Shown here in pieces: positions 19,005 through 27,848 of a DNA stretch of 64,000 nt. A model generated the notes under the pieces. That model did not search any database. It was not told the origin of the DNA and was given only the letters and a program-made list of their open reading frames with translations. Origin of the DNA: Luteimonas panaciterrae (GTDB lineage: Bacteria; Pseudomonadota; Gammaproteobacteria; Xanthomonadales; Xanthomonadaceae); assembly GCF_020511115.1 (NCBI RefSeq), contig NZ_JAJAVH010000001.1:558001-622000 (forward strand), read 5' to 3'. Made by a program: the position numbers and the translations under genes. Position 1 is the stretch's first letter. The number at the start of each line of letters is the position of its first letter.

Positions 19005-19128
19005 CCTTCTCCCTTCGGGAGAAGGTGGCGCGTAGCGCCGGATGAGGGTGTGGCGAAGTCCATGATGTCTGGACTCTATGGGCTTCGCCGTCCCCTCACT
19101 CCAACCCCTCTTCCGGAGGGAGAGGGGC
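19005..19128. repeat. REP-like inverted doublet, second copy
   Basis: The left half reads CCTTCTCCCTTCGGGAGAAGG followed by a GGCGCGTAGCGCC hairpin and GGATGAGGGTG. The right half, read in reverse, begins GCCCCTCTCCCTCCGGAAGA and ends in a related GAGGGGAC. It is the same kind of inverted pair as at 3893-4051. It separates ctaE from the convergent DUF2909 gene and could act as a terminator or mRNA stabiliser. Confidence 0.75.
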
Positions 19129-19136
19129 TACAAAGT

Positions 19137-19355
19137 TCATCGCCCGATCCCATGCGGCGTGATCCACCCCATATAGATGCTGAGGATCACCAGCAGGATC
19201 AGCAGCACCGACAGCGCGATGCGGCGGGTGAGCGCGTTCACCGTGCGCTTGGTCTTGCCCTTGTCGACCAGCATGTAATACAGACCCGCGCCGAGGTTCC
19301 AGAGGATGAGTATCAGGAAGGCGACGATCACCAGGGTTTTCAGCGAATCGTTCAT
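19137..19355 (-). CDS. DUF2909-type twin-transmembrane protein
   Basis: A 72-residue protein with two hydrophobic helices (about 7-29 and 46-65) joined by a basic loop KGKTKRTVNALTRR. It matches the DUF2909 pattern often found inside cytochrome oxidase loci. The ATG at 19355 is chosen because upstream in-frame sequence is non-hydrophobic and unlike the family. It is on the opposite strand to the oxidase genes, lying between ctaE and the SURF1 gene. The function is unknown. Confidence 0.78.
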   Translation of the reverse strand: MNDSLKTLVIVAFLILILWNLGAGLYYMLVDKGKTKRTVNALTRRIALSVLLILLVILSIYMGWITPHGIGR

Positions 19356-19411
19356 CACGGGCTCCAGCACGGGCGCATGAGCGATTATCGCAGGCCCGGA
19401 ACAAAGCGCGC

Positions 19412-20143
19412 ATGAGCCGTTCTCGTCTTCTGCCATTGCTTTGGACGTTGGCGCTGCTGGCCGCCGCGGGTTTCTGCGCGCTCGGTACCTGGCAATACGG
19501 CCGCATGCATCAGAAACAGGCCATGCTGGATGCGGTGCAGGCGGTGTTGCAGCGACGCGAAGCGCAACCATTGGCGCTGGCCGCCGATCCCGCGCGCAAG
19601 ACCGACTACGACTGGGCGGCGGGCGAAGGCGAATTCGCGCCGGGTCCCGCCCTGCTGCTCGACAACCAGCAGCGCGAGGATCGTGCCGGCGTGCGCGCGT
19701 ATCGGCTGTTCCGGCCGGAGATGGGCGCGCAGCCGCTGCTGGTGGAGCTGGGCTGGCTGCCGTTGCCCGGCGATCGCCGCCTGCCCGTGATCGCGTTGCC
19801 GGAGGGCCGCCAGCGCATCCAGGGTCTGTTGTCGCCACCGCCTTCGCACGGCCTGCTGGCAGCCGTGGTCGCCAGGCAGCCGGATGGCACGCTGCTGATC
19901 ACTGGCCTGGATGCTGCGGATCTGCCGCGCGAATTGCAGCTGGAGCGGCTGCCCCCGCGCGTGCTCAAGCTCGATCCCGCGCTCCCGCTCGGCTACGCGC
20001 GCGACTTGGACATTTTGCCCAACACCCTGACGCCGGAACGCCATTTCGGCTACGCCGTGCAGTGGTTCGCGCTGGCCATCGCGGTATTGGTGACGGCCTT
20101 GGTGCTGACTTTGCGCGGATCGAAGCCGAAAATAGCCGCATGA
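19412..20143 (+). CDS. SURF1 family oxidase assembly protein
   Basis: A 243-residue inner-membrane protein with helices at both ends (about 6-26 and 216-236) and a periplasmic domain. The conserved GTWQYGRMHQKQAM after helix 1 and the final HFGYAVQWFALA are SURF1 hallmarks. SURF1 helps place haem a in subunit I. Its stop overlaps the next start (ATGA). Confidence 0.92.
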   Translation: MSRSRLLPLLWTLALLAAAGFCALGTWQYGRMHQKQAMLDAVQAVLQRREAQPLALAADPARKTDYDWAAGEGEFAPGPALLLDNQQREDRAGVRAYRLFRPEMGAQPLLVELGWLPLPGDRRLPVIALPEGRQRIQGLLSPPPSHGLLAAVVARQPDGTLLITGLDAADLPRELQLERLPPRVLKLDPALPLGYARDLDILPNTLTPERHFGYAVQWFALAIAVLVTALVLTLRGSKPKIAA

Positions 20144-20745
20144 GCGAAACCATCCACTCCCGCCAGCGCAATCGCAACCGGATGCTGCTGCTCGTGATCT
20201 TCGCCGTGTTCTTCGGCGGCGCGATCCTCGCCGGCGCGCTGCGTTTCGCCGGCTGGAAGCCCGAGGGCATGAAGAATCACGGCGAACTGCTGCAACCGCC
20301 CGGCGATCTGCGCAAGGTGGTGCCGCATCTGGCCGCCGGCGGCGAATACCGCTGGGAGCCGGCGGCGCGCCGCTGGCGCATCGCGATCGCGCCGCCGGTC
20401 GGCTGCGCCGAGGTTTGCGTCAGACTCGCGCACCAGCTCGATGTGGTGTGGCAGTTGTTCGGTCGCGACGCCGACCACGTCGACATCCTCTGGATCGGCA
20501 CGCCGCCACCGGCCGGCGCCAAGACCAACGCCGCCACGCGCGTGCTGCGCGACGATCCGGCGCTGCGTGCGGCATTGCCGCGCCTGGATGCGGCTTCCAA
20601 CGCAGATACGAAAGACAAGAAAAATGGCATGGGCCTGCCGGTCTACGTCATCGATCCCAATGGCTTCGTGATCCTGCGCTACGCGCCCGGCGCCGATCCC
20701 GGCGACTTGCGCGCCGACATGTCCAAGCTGTTGAAACTGATGTGA
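20140..20745 (+). CDS. SCO-like membrane-anchored thioredoxin-fold protein
   Basis: A 201-residue protein with one N-terminal helix (about 15-33) and a soluble domain that probably faces the periplasm. It has a CxxxC motif, Cys89-Ala-Glu-Val-Cys93, as in SCO copper chaperones, and the C-terminal VYVIDPNGFVILRY strand found in that fold. The copper-binding His usually found about eight residues before the DP is Met164 here, if the alignment is right. It overlaps the SURF1 gene and precedes ctaA, so a role in CuA delivery or CuA thiol reduction is likely. Sequence similarity to SCO is limited; the call is inference. Confidence 0.68.
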   Translation: MSETIHSRQRNRNRMLLLVIFAVFFGGAILAGALRFAGWKPEGMKNHGELLQPPGDLRKVVPHLAAGGEYRWEPAARRWRIAIAPPVGCAEVCVRLAHQLDVVWQLFGRDADHVDILWIGTPPPAGAKTNAATRVLRDDPALRAALPRLDAASNADTKDKKNGMGLPVYVIDPNGFVILRYAPGADPGDLRADMSKLLKLM

Positions 20746-20767
20746 GGCCGGCGATGAGTCAGACTCG

Positions 20768-21946
20768 ATGAGTGTGCCCACGAAACCGGCGATGTCTCGC
20801 CCGACCGTCTACAAACCGGCTGTTTATAAGCACTTCCACAGGATCGCCTGGCTGGCGGTCGCGCTCGCGCTCACGGTGATCGTGTTCGGATCGTTCGTGC
20901 GCCTGTCCAACGCGGGCCTCAGTTGTCCCGACTGGCCGACCTGCTACGGCCGCGCGGCCTGGCCGACGGCGGCGAATCAGGCGATCGACCATGCCGCGAC
21001 CGCGATCCGCCCGGTCGAACCGCACAAGGCCTGGCGCGAACAGTTCCACCGCATGATCGCAGGCCTGCTCGGTGTGCTGGTGCTGACGCTGGCGTTGCTG
21101 TCCGCGCGCAAGCGCCGTTACGGCGTGCTGCAGATCATCGCGGCAGCGGCGCTGGTGGCGTTGGCGATCCCGCTGTACATGCGCGGAGAGCATGGCATCG
21201 CTTCGGGTCTGGCGATCATCGGCGAAGCGATCCTGCTGTTCGCCGCATTGCGCTGGTCGAATCTCGACCTCGCGCGCGCCTCGGCGCTGACGTTGGCTGT
21301 CATCATCTTCCAGGCATTGCTCGGGATGTGGACGGTCACCTGGCTGCTCAAACCCATCGTGGTGATGGGGCATCTGCTCGGCGGCCTGCTCACGTTCTCG
21401 CTGCTGATCTGGATCGCCTGGCGCGCGACGCATCTGCCGATCCGTCTCGCCGATGCCACGCGATTGCGGCGCTGGCTGATCGTGACGCTGGTCCTGCTCG
21501 CGGTGCAGATCGCGCTCGGCGGCTGGGTCAGCGCCAACTACGCCGCGCTGGCCTGCGCCAACGATTTCCCCAAGTGCGTGGGGCAGTGGTGGCCGCCGCA
21601 TGATTTCCGCGAAGGCTTCGTGCTGTGGCGCGGCATCGGCGTCGACTACGAAGGCGGCGTGCTCGACGGCGCCTCGCGCATCGCCATCCAGCTCGCGCAC
21701 CGGATGATGGCGGTGGTCGCATTCGCGGCGCTGATCGCCACGGCAGTGCGATTGTTGCGCACGCCCGGCCTGCGCGGCTGGGGGACGCTGCTGGCGTTGC
21801 TGGCCTGCGCGCAGGTGGCGCTCGGTATCGCCAACGTCGTGCTGTCGCTGCCCCTGCAGGTCGCGGTCGCGCACAATGCCGGCGCCGCGCTGCTACTGTT
21901 CGTGCTGATCTCGCTGCTGGCGCGCCTGCGCACAATTGATCAATGA
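20768..21946 (+). CDS. ctaA: Haem A synthase
   Basis: COX15/CtaA oxidises the C8 methyl of haem O to the formyl group of haem A. The 392-residue product has eight predicted helices and the segment [12 protein letters not shown] after helix 1, with a related [12 protein letters not shown] in the second half, plus conserved His in QFHRMIAG and QLAHRMMAV. The ATG at 20768 is used; another ATG eight codons later is possible. The stop lies one base before the ctaB start, so expression is coupled. Confidence 0.95.
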   Translation: MSVPTKPAMSRPTVYKPAVYKHFHRIAWLAVALALTVIVFGSFVRLSNAGLSCPDWPTCYGRAAWPTAANQAIDHAATAIRPVEPHKAWREQFHRMIAGLLGVLVLTLALLSARKRRYGVLQIIAAAALVALAIPLYMRGEHGIASGLAIIGEAILLFAALRWSNLDLARASALTLAVIIFQALLGMWTVTWLLKPIVVMGHLLGGLLTFSLLIWIAWRATHLPIRLADATRLRRWLIVTLVLLAVQIALGGWVSANYAALACANDFPKCVGQWWPPHDFREGFVLWRGIGVDYEGGVLDGASRIAIQLAHRMMAVVAFAALIATAVRLLRTPGLRGWGTLLALLACAQVALGIANVVLSLPLQVAVAHNAGAALLLFVLISLLARLRTIDQ

Positions 21947-21947
21947 C

Positions 21948-22868
21948 ATGAAAGGGACCTTCGGCCAGTACTGGGAACTGACGAAACCGCGCGTGGTGGC
22001 ACTGATCGTGTTCACCGCGCTGGTCGGTATGTTCCTGGCCGTGCCCGGATTGCCACCGCTGCGCGAGACCGTGTTCGGCCTGCTCGGCATCTGGCTGGCG
22101 GCCGCGTCCGCCGCGGCGATCAACCATCTCATCGACCAGCGCATCGACAAGGTGATGGTGCGCACCGCGCATCGGCCCCTGGCGACCGGCGCGCTGCGAC
22201 CGGCGCAGGTGCTGGCGTTCGCGGTGTTCCTCGGCGCGGTGTCGATGACGCTGCTGATCGCGCTGGTCAATCCGCTCACCGCCGGGCTCACCTTCGCTTC
22301 GCTGATCGGATACGCCGTCATCTACACCGGCTTTCTCAAGCGCGCCACGCCGCAGAACATCGTCATCGGCGGCATCGCCGGCGCCGCACCGCCGCTGCTG
22401 GGCTGGGCCGCGGTCACCGGCATGCAGCACGAATGGGACTGGGCGCATGCGTTGCTGCTGGTGCTGATCATCTTCGTATGGACGCCGCCGCATTTCTGGG
22501 CGCTGGCGATCTTCCGCCGCGACGACTACGCACGCGCACTGATCCCGATGCTGCCGGTGACGCACGGGGTGACCTACACGCGCTGGCAGATCCTGCTGTA
22601 CACATTGCTGCTGGTGGTGGCGACCATGCTGCCCTGGGCCGCGGGCATGAGCGGGCTGTTCTATCTCGGCGGCGCGCTGGTGCTGGGCCTGATGTTCGTC
22701 TGGTACGCCTGGAAGCTGATGAATCCGCCGGACGAGTTCTTCGCCATGCGCGTGTTCAATTACTCGGTGATCTATCTGATGGCGCTGTTCGCGTTCCTGC
22801 TGGTCGATCACTGGCTGCTGCCGGTATTGCAGCCGACGCCCGTGTTCGAGCTGCGGCCAACCTACTGA
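21948..22868 (+). CDS. ctaB: Protohaem IX farnesyltransferase (haem O synthase)
   Basis: UbiA-family prenyltransferase that converts haem B to haem O, feeding CtaA. 306 residues, eight or nine helices. Motifs are [20 protein letters not shown], with the Asp-rich prenyl site, and [12 protein letters not shown], plus [13 protein letters not shown]. The ATG at 21948 starts the conserved [14 protein letters not shown]. It ends the oxidase locus, immediately abutting the convergent transporter gene. Confidence 0.95.
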   Translation: MKGTFGQYWELTKPRVVALIVFTALVGMFLAVPGLPPLRETVFGLLGIWLAAASAAAINHLIDQRIDKVMVRTAHRPLATGALRPAQVLAFAVFLGAVSMTLLIALVNPLTAGLTFASLIGYAVIYTGFLKRATPQNIVIGGIAGAAPPLLGWAAVTGMQHEWDWAHALLLVLIIFVWTPPHFWALAIFRRDDYARALIPMLPVTHGVTYTRWQILLYTLLLVVATMLPWAAGMSGLFYLGGALVLGLMFVWYAWKLMNPPDEFFAMRVFNYSVIYLMALFAFLLVDHWLLPVLQPTPVFELRPTY

Positions 22869-23888
22869 TCAATCGGCGATGTCGCCGGCGGTCGCATCCG
22901 CCGCGCGGCGATGCGCGGCACGCGCGTAGCGCTGCGCCACGAAGGCGCAGACGATCAGCTGGATCTGATGGAAGAGCATGATCGGCAACACGATCGCGCC
23001 GAGGCTCGTGCCCGCGAACAGCACCTTCGCCATCGGTACGCCCGTCGCCAGACTCTTCTTCGAGCCGCAGAAGACGATCGCGATCTCGTCCTCGCGCGAG
23101 AAGCCGAGGCGGCGTGAGCCGAAGGTCAGGATCGTCATCACCAGGGCGAGCAGCACGATGGCGATCAGCGCGACCGCGAGCAGTGCATCGAGCGGCGTCT
23201 TCCGCCACAGCCCCTCGATCACCGAGGCACTGAACGCGGTGTAGACCACCAGCAGGATCGTGCCCTGATCGGTGTAGCGCAGCACGCCGCGATGGCGTTC
23301 CACCCAGGCGCCGATCCACGGCCGCAGCAGATGGCCGGCGATAAAGGGCAGCAACAACTGCAGCATGATGCTGCCGATCGCCTGCAGCGGATGCGCCATG
23401 GCCGCGCCGGCACCATTCTGCGTGCCGGCGAGCAATCCCATCAGCAGCGGCGTGAGGAACACGCCGATCAGGCTCGACATCGAGGCACTGCACACCGCCG
23501 CCGGCACGTTGCCGCCGGCCATCGAGGTGAAGGCGATCGAGGATTGCACCGTCGACGGCAGCGTGCACAGGAACAGCACGCCGATATAAAGCTCCGGCGT
23601 GAGCAGCCAATGCGCCAGCGGCTTGCCCGCCAAGCCCAACAGCGGAAACAGCACGAAGGTGCTGGCGAAGATCGTCAGGTGCAATCGCCACGCGGCCGCG
23701 CCGGCGATGATCGCCTCGCGCGCGAGCTTGGCGCCATGGAGGAAGAACAGAAAGGCGATCCCGACATCGGTGACGACATCCATTACCCGCGCCGCGGTGC
23801 CGGACAACGGCAGCAGCGAGGCGAGCAGGACGGTCGCCAGCAGCGCGAGGGTGAAGGAGTCGATGCGGAGCTTGGACAGGATCGGCAT
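22869..23888 (-). CDS. SBF-like (bile acid:sodium symporter family) transporter
   Basis: A 339-residue inner-membrane protein with about ten helices, resembling the SBF_like/YfeH branch. Recognisable stretches are FLFFLHGAKL near the N terminus, LCTLPSTVQSSIAFTSMAGG and FCGSKKSLATGVPMAKVLF. The substrate cannot be predicted. Its stop abuts the ctaB stop with no space for a terminator between them. Confidence 0.85.
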   Translation of the reverse strand: MPILSKLRIDSFTLALLATVLLASLLPLSGTAARVMDVVTDVGIAFLFFLHGAKLAREAIIAGAAAWRLHLTIFASTFVLFPLLGLAGKPLAHWLLTPELYIGVLFLCTLPSTVQSSIAFTSMAGGNVPAAVCSASMSSLIGVFLTPLLMGLLAGTQNGAGAAMAHPLQAIGSIMLQLLLPFIAGHLLRPWIGAWVERHRGVLRYTDQGTILLVVYTAFSASVIEGLWRKTPLDALLAVALIAIVLLALVMTILTFGSRRLGFSREDEIAIVFCGSKKSLATGVPMAKVLFAGTSLGAIVLPIMLFHQIQLIVCAFVAQRYARAAHRRAADATAGDIAD

Positions 23889-23999
23889 GGCGAAAGTCTA
23901 GCGTCCCGACCTCGTCATTCCGTGAGCAGGGCGAAACACAGAGTTCGGGCCGGCACGACGTGCGCCTATGATGGCGCCACCGGATCATGGGAGCGGGCG

Positions 24000-24458
24000 A
24001 TGGACAGGCGCGATTTCTGCATCGGCACCCTGGCGTTGGCGGCGGCGCCGGCTGCGTCGCAGGCGAAGAGCGGCGGAAAACCGGGTCGACGCGCGATCGC
24101 ATCGGCGGCCGACGGCACCTACGCGCAGGCGCATGAAGTCACCGGCGCCACGCGCGTGCTGTTCGTGAGCGGCCAGGTGCCGGCCGATGGCGAAGGCACG
24201 GTACCCGAAGGCTTTCGCGCGCAATGCCGGCTGGCCTGGGACAACGTCGGCGCGCAACTCAAGGCCGCCGGCATGGATTACGGCCATCTGGCCAAGGTCA
24301 CCATTTACCTCGCCGATCGCCGTTATCGCGACGAGGCGCGCGAGGTGCGTCAGCAGGTGCTGGGCAAACTCGACACGCCGCCCGCGTTGACGGTGATCAT
24401 CGCCGAGATTTTCGACGAGAGCTGGTTGCTGGAGATCGAGGCCATCGCACTGGCGTGA
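24000..24458 (+). CDS. RidA/YjgF-like protein with a twin-arginine signal
   Basis: A 152-residue protein. The N terminus MDRRDFCIGTLALAAAPAAS has the twin Arg, hydrophobic core and small-residue cleavage zone of a Tat signal, so export to the periplasm is likely. The rest is a RidA fold: LFVSGQVP, QCRLAWDNVGAQLKAAG, KVTIYLAD and the C-terminal LEIEAIALA. The Arg that binds the substrate carboxylate in RidA (PAR near the C terminus) is Leu130 here. Enamine/imine deaminase activity is therefore doubtful. It is a single gene, facing the S9 peptidase gene. Confidence 0.84.
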   Translation: MDRRDFCIGTLALAAAPAASQAKSGGKPGRRAIASAADGTYAQAHEVTGATRVLFVSGQVPADGEGTVPEGFRAQCRLAWDNVGAQLKAAGMDYGHLAKVTIYLADRRYRDEAREVRQQVLGKLDTPPALTVIIAEIFDESWLLEIEAIALA

Positions 24459-24473
24459 TGGCCTCGTTTCCGA

Positions 24474-26486
24474 TTACTTGGCTTCGCCCAGCAGGTGCTG
24501 TTGCCAGAACAGGACGGAGGCGGCATTGAAATAGTCGCTGTTCGACTTCTTCTTGAAGCCGTGGCCTTCGTCGTCGAACATCAGGAACCACACCGGCTGA
24601 TCATTACCGCGCACGGCTTGGGCGATCTGCTCGGCCTCGGTGTACGGCACGCGCGGATCGTTCTTGCCCTGCGCGACGAATAGCGGCACGCGGATCTTGC
24701 CCGCGTTCTTCAGCGGTGAAATGCGCTCGAACACCGCTTTCATCTCCGGAACGCGCTCATCGCCGTATTCGACGCGACGCAGATCGCGGCGATAGCTCTC
24801 GGTGTTGTTGAGGAAGGTGACGAAGTCCGAAATGCCGACGACATCGATGCCGGCGCGGATGCGATCGCTGTAGTGCACGAGCGATGCCAGCGTCATGTAG
24901 CCGCCGTAGCTGCCTCCCATCACGCCGACGCGCTTGGCATCGAGTTCGGGCTGCTGCGCGATCCAGTCGAGCAGGGCGCCGATGTCCTTTACCGAGTCCT
25001 CGCGCTTTTCGGCATTGTCCAGCGTGAGGTAGGTCTTGCCGTAGCCGGAGGAGCCGCGCACGTTCGGCACCAGCACGGCGATGCCGAGCTCGTTGACCAG
25101 GAACTGCGTGTTGGCGCTGAAATTCGGAAATGCCTGCGCTTCCGGGCCGCCGTGAATGTTGATGATCACCGGCACCTTGCCGCCGTTGGCCGCCTTGGCG
25201 GGACGGTAATAGAAGGCTGGGATCGTGCGTGGCTTGCCGTCGACGCTGTCGAAGGTGGGGAAGCGCACCAGTGTCGGCGCGACGAACTTGCTGGTGTCGA
25301 GCCCGCCGACTTCGCTGCGCGTCCAGCGCGTGAGCTTGGAGGACGCGAGGTCGATGACGTAGGCATCGGTCGGCGAGGTCGCGGTGTTGAGGCTCAATGC
25401 CAGGCGCTTGCCGTCGGGCGAGAACTCCAGTCCGCCGATCAGGCCGATCGGCAGCTCGGGCAATTTCACCGGTGTATGCGAAGGCAGCGACAGCACGTGC
25501 AAACGCGCGATGCCGTCCTCGTTGGTGGCGAAGGCCAGATGCTTGCCGTCCTCGGAAATCTCCAGATCGGTGACATCCCACGGAATGTCCGCGGACAACG
25601 CCTTGAACGTGCCGCTGGCGGGATCGCTGCTTTGAGGCGAGTGATAGCGCAGCGTCTGGAATTCGCTGGGCTTGCCGTCGATCGGTTCGTCGGAGACGAA
25701 ATACACGGCCTTGCCATCCGGTGCGAACTTGAAGGGGCCGAACGCCGCCTTGCCGCCGTCGACGGGGAACATCTCCAGCTTGCCTGTCGTCAGATCGACC
25801 ACGCCCGGATAAGCCTCCGTCGCCGATACGCCCTTGAAGACGAGCAGGCGCTTGCCATCGGGCGAGAAATCCAGGGCTTCCCATGCGCCGCCTTCGGTGA
25901 CGACCGCCTTCGCCTGTCCCGTGGCGAGATCGCGCACCCACACGTCCGTATCGGTGCCGTTGCGCGCGGTGCTGCTGTAGGCGAGCAGCTTGCCGTCGTG
26001 CGAAAGCGTCGGAACGTCGTTCTTGCTGCGCTTGCCGTCGGTGAGCAGACTCGCCTCGCGCGTATCGAAGTCGAACCAGTACAGCTGCGAGAATTCGTCG
26101 CCGCCCTTGTCCTTGCCGAACACGAACCCGTGGCGTTGGGAAGCAGGCGTGATCGTGACGCTGCCGACTGGCTCGGGATAGAACGTGATCTGCTCGCGCA
26201 TGCCGAGCGGCTCGCACACGCGATGCGCCTGGTTGGTCTCGGCGAAGCGGGTGGTGATCAGCAGGCAGCCGTCCTGCGTCCAGCCGTTGACGGCAGCGCC
26301 GCGCGTGTTCTGGTAGCGGTTGAGTTGTTCGCTCAGTGCCGGTGGAATCGTGGGGATGCTTTCGCTGACGCGGTTGCCCACGGTCTCGCGGACCACGCTC
26401 TTGTCTTGCCGTTGTGCGTCTTGCGCAGAGGCGGATGCACAGGCGCAGGCGATGGCTGCGAACAACAGACCGCGAACGAGCTTCAT
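24474..26486 (-). CDS. Exported S9 family peptidase (prolyl oligopeptidase type)
   Basis: A 670-residue serine peptidase with a Sec signal (cut near ASAQD), an N-terminal beta-propeller made of WD/TolB-like blades (repeats of SPDGKRL/APDGKAV type), and a C-terminal alpha/beta hydrolase. The triad is visible: Ser in GGSYGGYM, Asp in GKNDPRVP and His in DEGHGF. Probably an extracytoplasmic dipeptidyl or acylaminoacyl peptidase; the exact specificity is not readable. It is convergent with the RidA-like gene. Confidence 0.92.
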   Translation of the reverse strand: MKLVRGLLFAAIACACASASAQDAQRQDKSVVRETVGNRVSESIPTIPPALSEQLNRYQNTRGAAVNGWTQDGCLLITTRFAETNQAHRVCEPLGMREQITFYPEPVGSVTITPASQRHGFVFGKDKGGDEFSQLYWFDFDTREASLLTDGKRSKNDVPTLSHDGKLLAYSSTARNGTDTDVWVRDLATGQAKAVVTEGGAWEALDFSPDGKRLLVFKGVSATEAYPGVVDLTTGKLEMFPVDGGKAAFGPFKFAPDGKAVYFVSDEPIDGKPSEFQTLRYHSPQSSDPASGTFKALSADIPWDVTDLEISEDGKHLAFATNEDGIARLHVLSLPSHTPVKLPELPIGLIGGLEFSPDGKRLALSLNTATSPTDAYVIDLASSKLTRWTRSEVGGLDTSKFVAPTLVRFPTFDSVDGKPRTIPAFYYRPAKAANGGKVPVIINIHGGPEAQAFPNFSANTQFLVNELGIAVLVPNVRGSSGYGKTYLTLDNAEKREDSVKDIGALLDWIAQQPELDAKRVGVMGGSYGGYMTLASLVHYSDRIRAGIDVVGISDFVTFLNNTESYRRDLRRVEYGDERVPEMKAVFERISPLKNAGKIRVPLFVAQGKNDPRVPYTEAEQIAQAVRGNDQPVWFLMFDDEGHGFKKKSNSDYFNAASVLFWQQHLLGEAK

Positions 26487-26663
26487 GTCGACACCCCCAG
26501 AAATGGAAGCCGCAGTCTAGCGCAAGGCCCCTGGGGTTTCCCCTACATAGGGTTGGTCCGAGTTACATCCCGGCGCGTGAGTGAGGAGACTGCATTGCGA
26601 ACGCAGTGCAGGGGGCTGCTCACGATCCGCGTTCGACCGTCCGCAGTGCGGAGAGGGCCTGCC

Positions 26664-27305
26664 ATGATCCACAACATCGTCAGGGGCGACACGCTTTCGG
26701 AACTCGCGCTTCGCTACGGGACTTCGGTCCATCGGCTGATGTCGCTGAATCCCGAGATCAAGGATGCCGACCTGATCTACGCGGGCGATACGTTGAATAT
26801 TTCCGGCGGTGCGCCGCGCGGGCACGGCGGAGCGAATGGCACAAGCGGGACGAGGGGCGTGTCCTCCGACACGCGTGTGGATTCCGGCACCGGTAATGCC
26901 GCCGCGATCGCGAAGCGCTTCATCGGCCGCGACGCCAGCGAACTCAAGCGCAGCGGCGAGTTGCCGATGAATCCCAACGTGCCGAGCACGGTGTGTTGTG
27001 CGAACTTCGTCACAGCTTGTTTGCAGAAGGCCGGCGCGATCGATTGGCACACCGATTCCGTCACCGTGCTGCGCGACCGGTTGCAGGCCGAGGGCTGGCA
27101 GCGCGTCGATTTCCGTCACGCCAAGCCTGGTGATGTGGTGATCATGAAGAACGCCAACCAGTCGCATACCGTGCTGTTCGCCGGTCTCGATGCCAGTGGA
27201 CGACCGCAGTTCATCGGTTCCAACAATCGCAATGCGGATGGCACGCAGGAAGTCAGCTGGGGTGGGGCTTCCGGCAACTGGTACATCCTGTCCCGGCCTG
27301 GCTGA
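26664..27305 (+). CDS. LysM domain plus cysteine peptidase/amidase-like protein
   Basis: A 213-residue protein. Residues 1-49 form a LysM peptidoglycan-binding repeat (VRGDTLSELALRYGTSVHRL ... YAGDTLNI). A Gly/Ser/Thr-rich linker (50-76) follows, then a domain with VCCANFVTACLQKAG, SHTVLFAG and FIGSNN. The Cys-then-His order is typical of NlpC/P60 or CHAP cell-wall hydrolases. There is no signal peptide: LysM starts at residue 1. Export by a non-Sec route, or release as a lysin or effector, is possible. No immunity or secretion gene is adjacent apart from an uncharacterised convergent gene. Confidence 0.78.
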   Translation: MIHNIVRGDTLSELALRYGTSVHRLMSLNPEIKDADLIYAGDTLNISGGAPRGHGGANGTSGTRGVSSDTRVDSGTGNAAAIAKRFIGRDASELKRSGELPMNPNVPSTVCCANFVTACLQKAGAIDWHTDSVTVLRDRLQAEGWQRVDFRHAKPGDVVIMKNANQSHTVLFAGLDASGRPQFIGSNNRNADGTQEVSWGGASGNWYILSRPG

Positions 27306-27358
27306 TCGCCTTCTCGATGCGAATCAGTGCTCGTGCATGAGCGCGATTTTCCGGAACA

Positions 27359-27745
27359 TCATTGGCCGAAAAGTGCCGCGGGCGCGCCGTGGTCCTGCGG
27401 CCAGGATTCCCATGCGACGTCGCCGGGGCCGACGACGTGCGCGACGATCCGCCATTGCGCGCCTTCCTGCTTCAGCAATGCCGCATACACGTCGGAAAGG
27501 CCGCCCGCCGCGGCTTGTTCGGCCAGCGGTGTGCGCGAGAAGTCAAGTCGCCGTCCATCGGGTGCGCGCAATTGCGCCAGCAGGAAGGCCCAGGCGCCAT
27601 AACGGTCGAGGCTGTCGACGTGCAACGAGATCGGCAGCGTCAGCACCTGTTCGGCGGGAATCCGGGCGACATCGAGTATGGCTGCGTAATCGGCATCGTC
27701 GGGCTGTAGTGCCTGCAACGTCGTTTGTGGAAACGAGGAATTCAT
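27359..27745 (-). CDS. Hypothetical protein, 128 residues
   Basis: A soluble acidic protein, not recognised. It starts MNSSFPQTTLQALQPDDADY, holds LPISLHVDSLDRYGAWAFLL and ends in VGPGDVAWESWPQDHG. The conserved look of LLKQEGAQWRIVAHVVGP suggests an NTF2-like or small alpha/beta fold, but this is not firm. No signal peptide or membrane helix. It is convergent with the LysM gene, 53 bases away. Confidence 0.6.
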   Translation of the reverse strand: MNSSFPQTTLQALQPDDADYAAILDVARIPAEQVLTLPISLHVDSLDRYGAWAFLLAQLRAPDGRRLDFSRTPLAEQAAAGGLSDVYAALLKQEGAQWRIVAHVVGPGDVAWESWPQDHGAPAALFGQ

Positions 27746-27848
27746 GGCGACTCCGCTGCGGCCGATGTTTGAATACTAGAGCGTTATCGGTTCGGCCGCG
27801 AACGTGCCGGGAGGATTCCTCACGACTCTTGCTAATGACGAACAGAGT

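Noticed and set aside
9071..23968. CCGGCACGACGTGCG shared by 9072-9086 and about 23951-23965 as a repeat family
   Set aside because: The shared stretch is short, part of a self-complementary terminator at one site and not hairpin-forming in the same way at the other; chance in GC-rich DNA is plausible.
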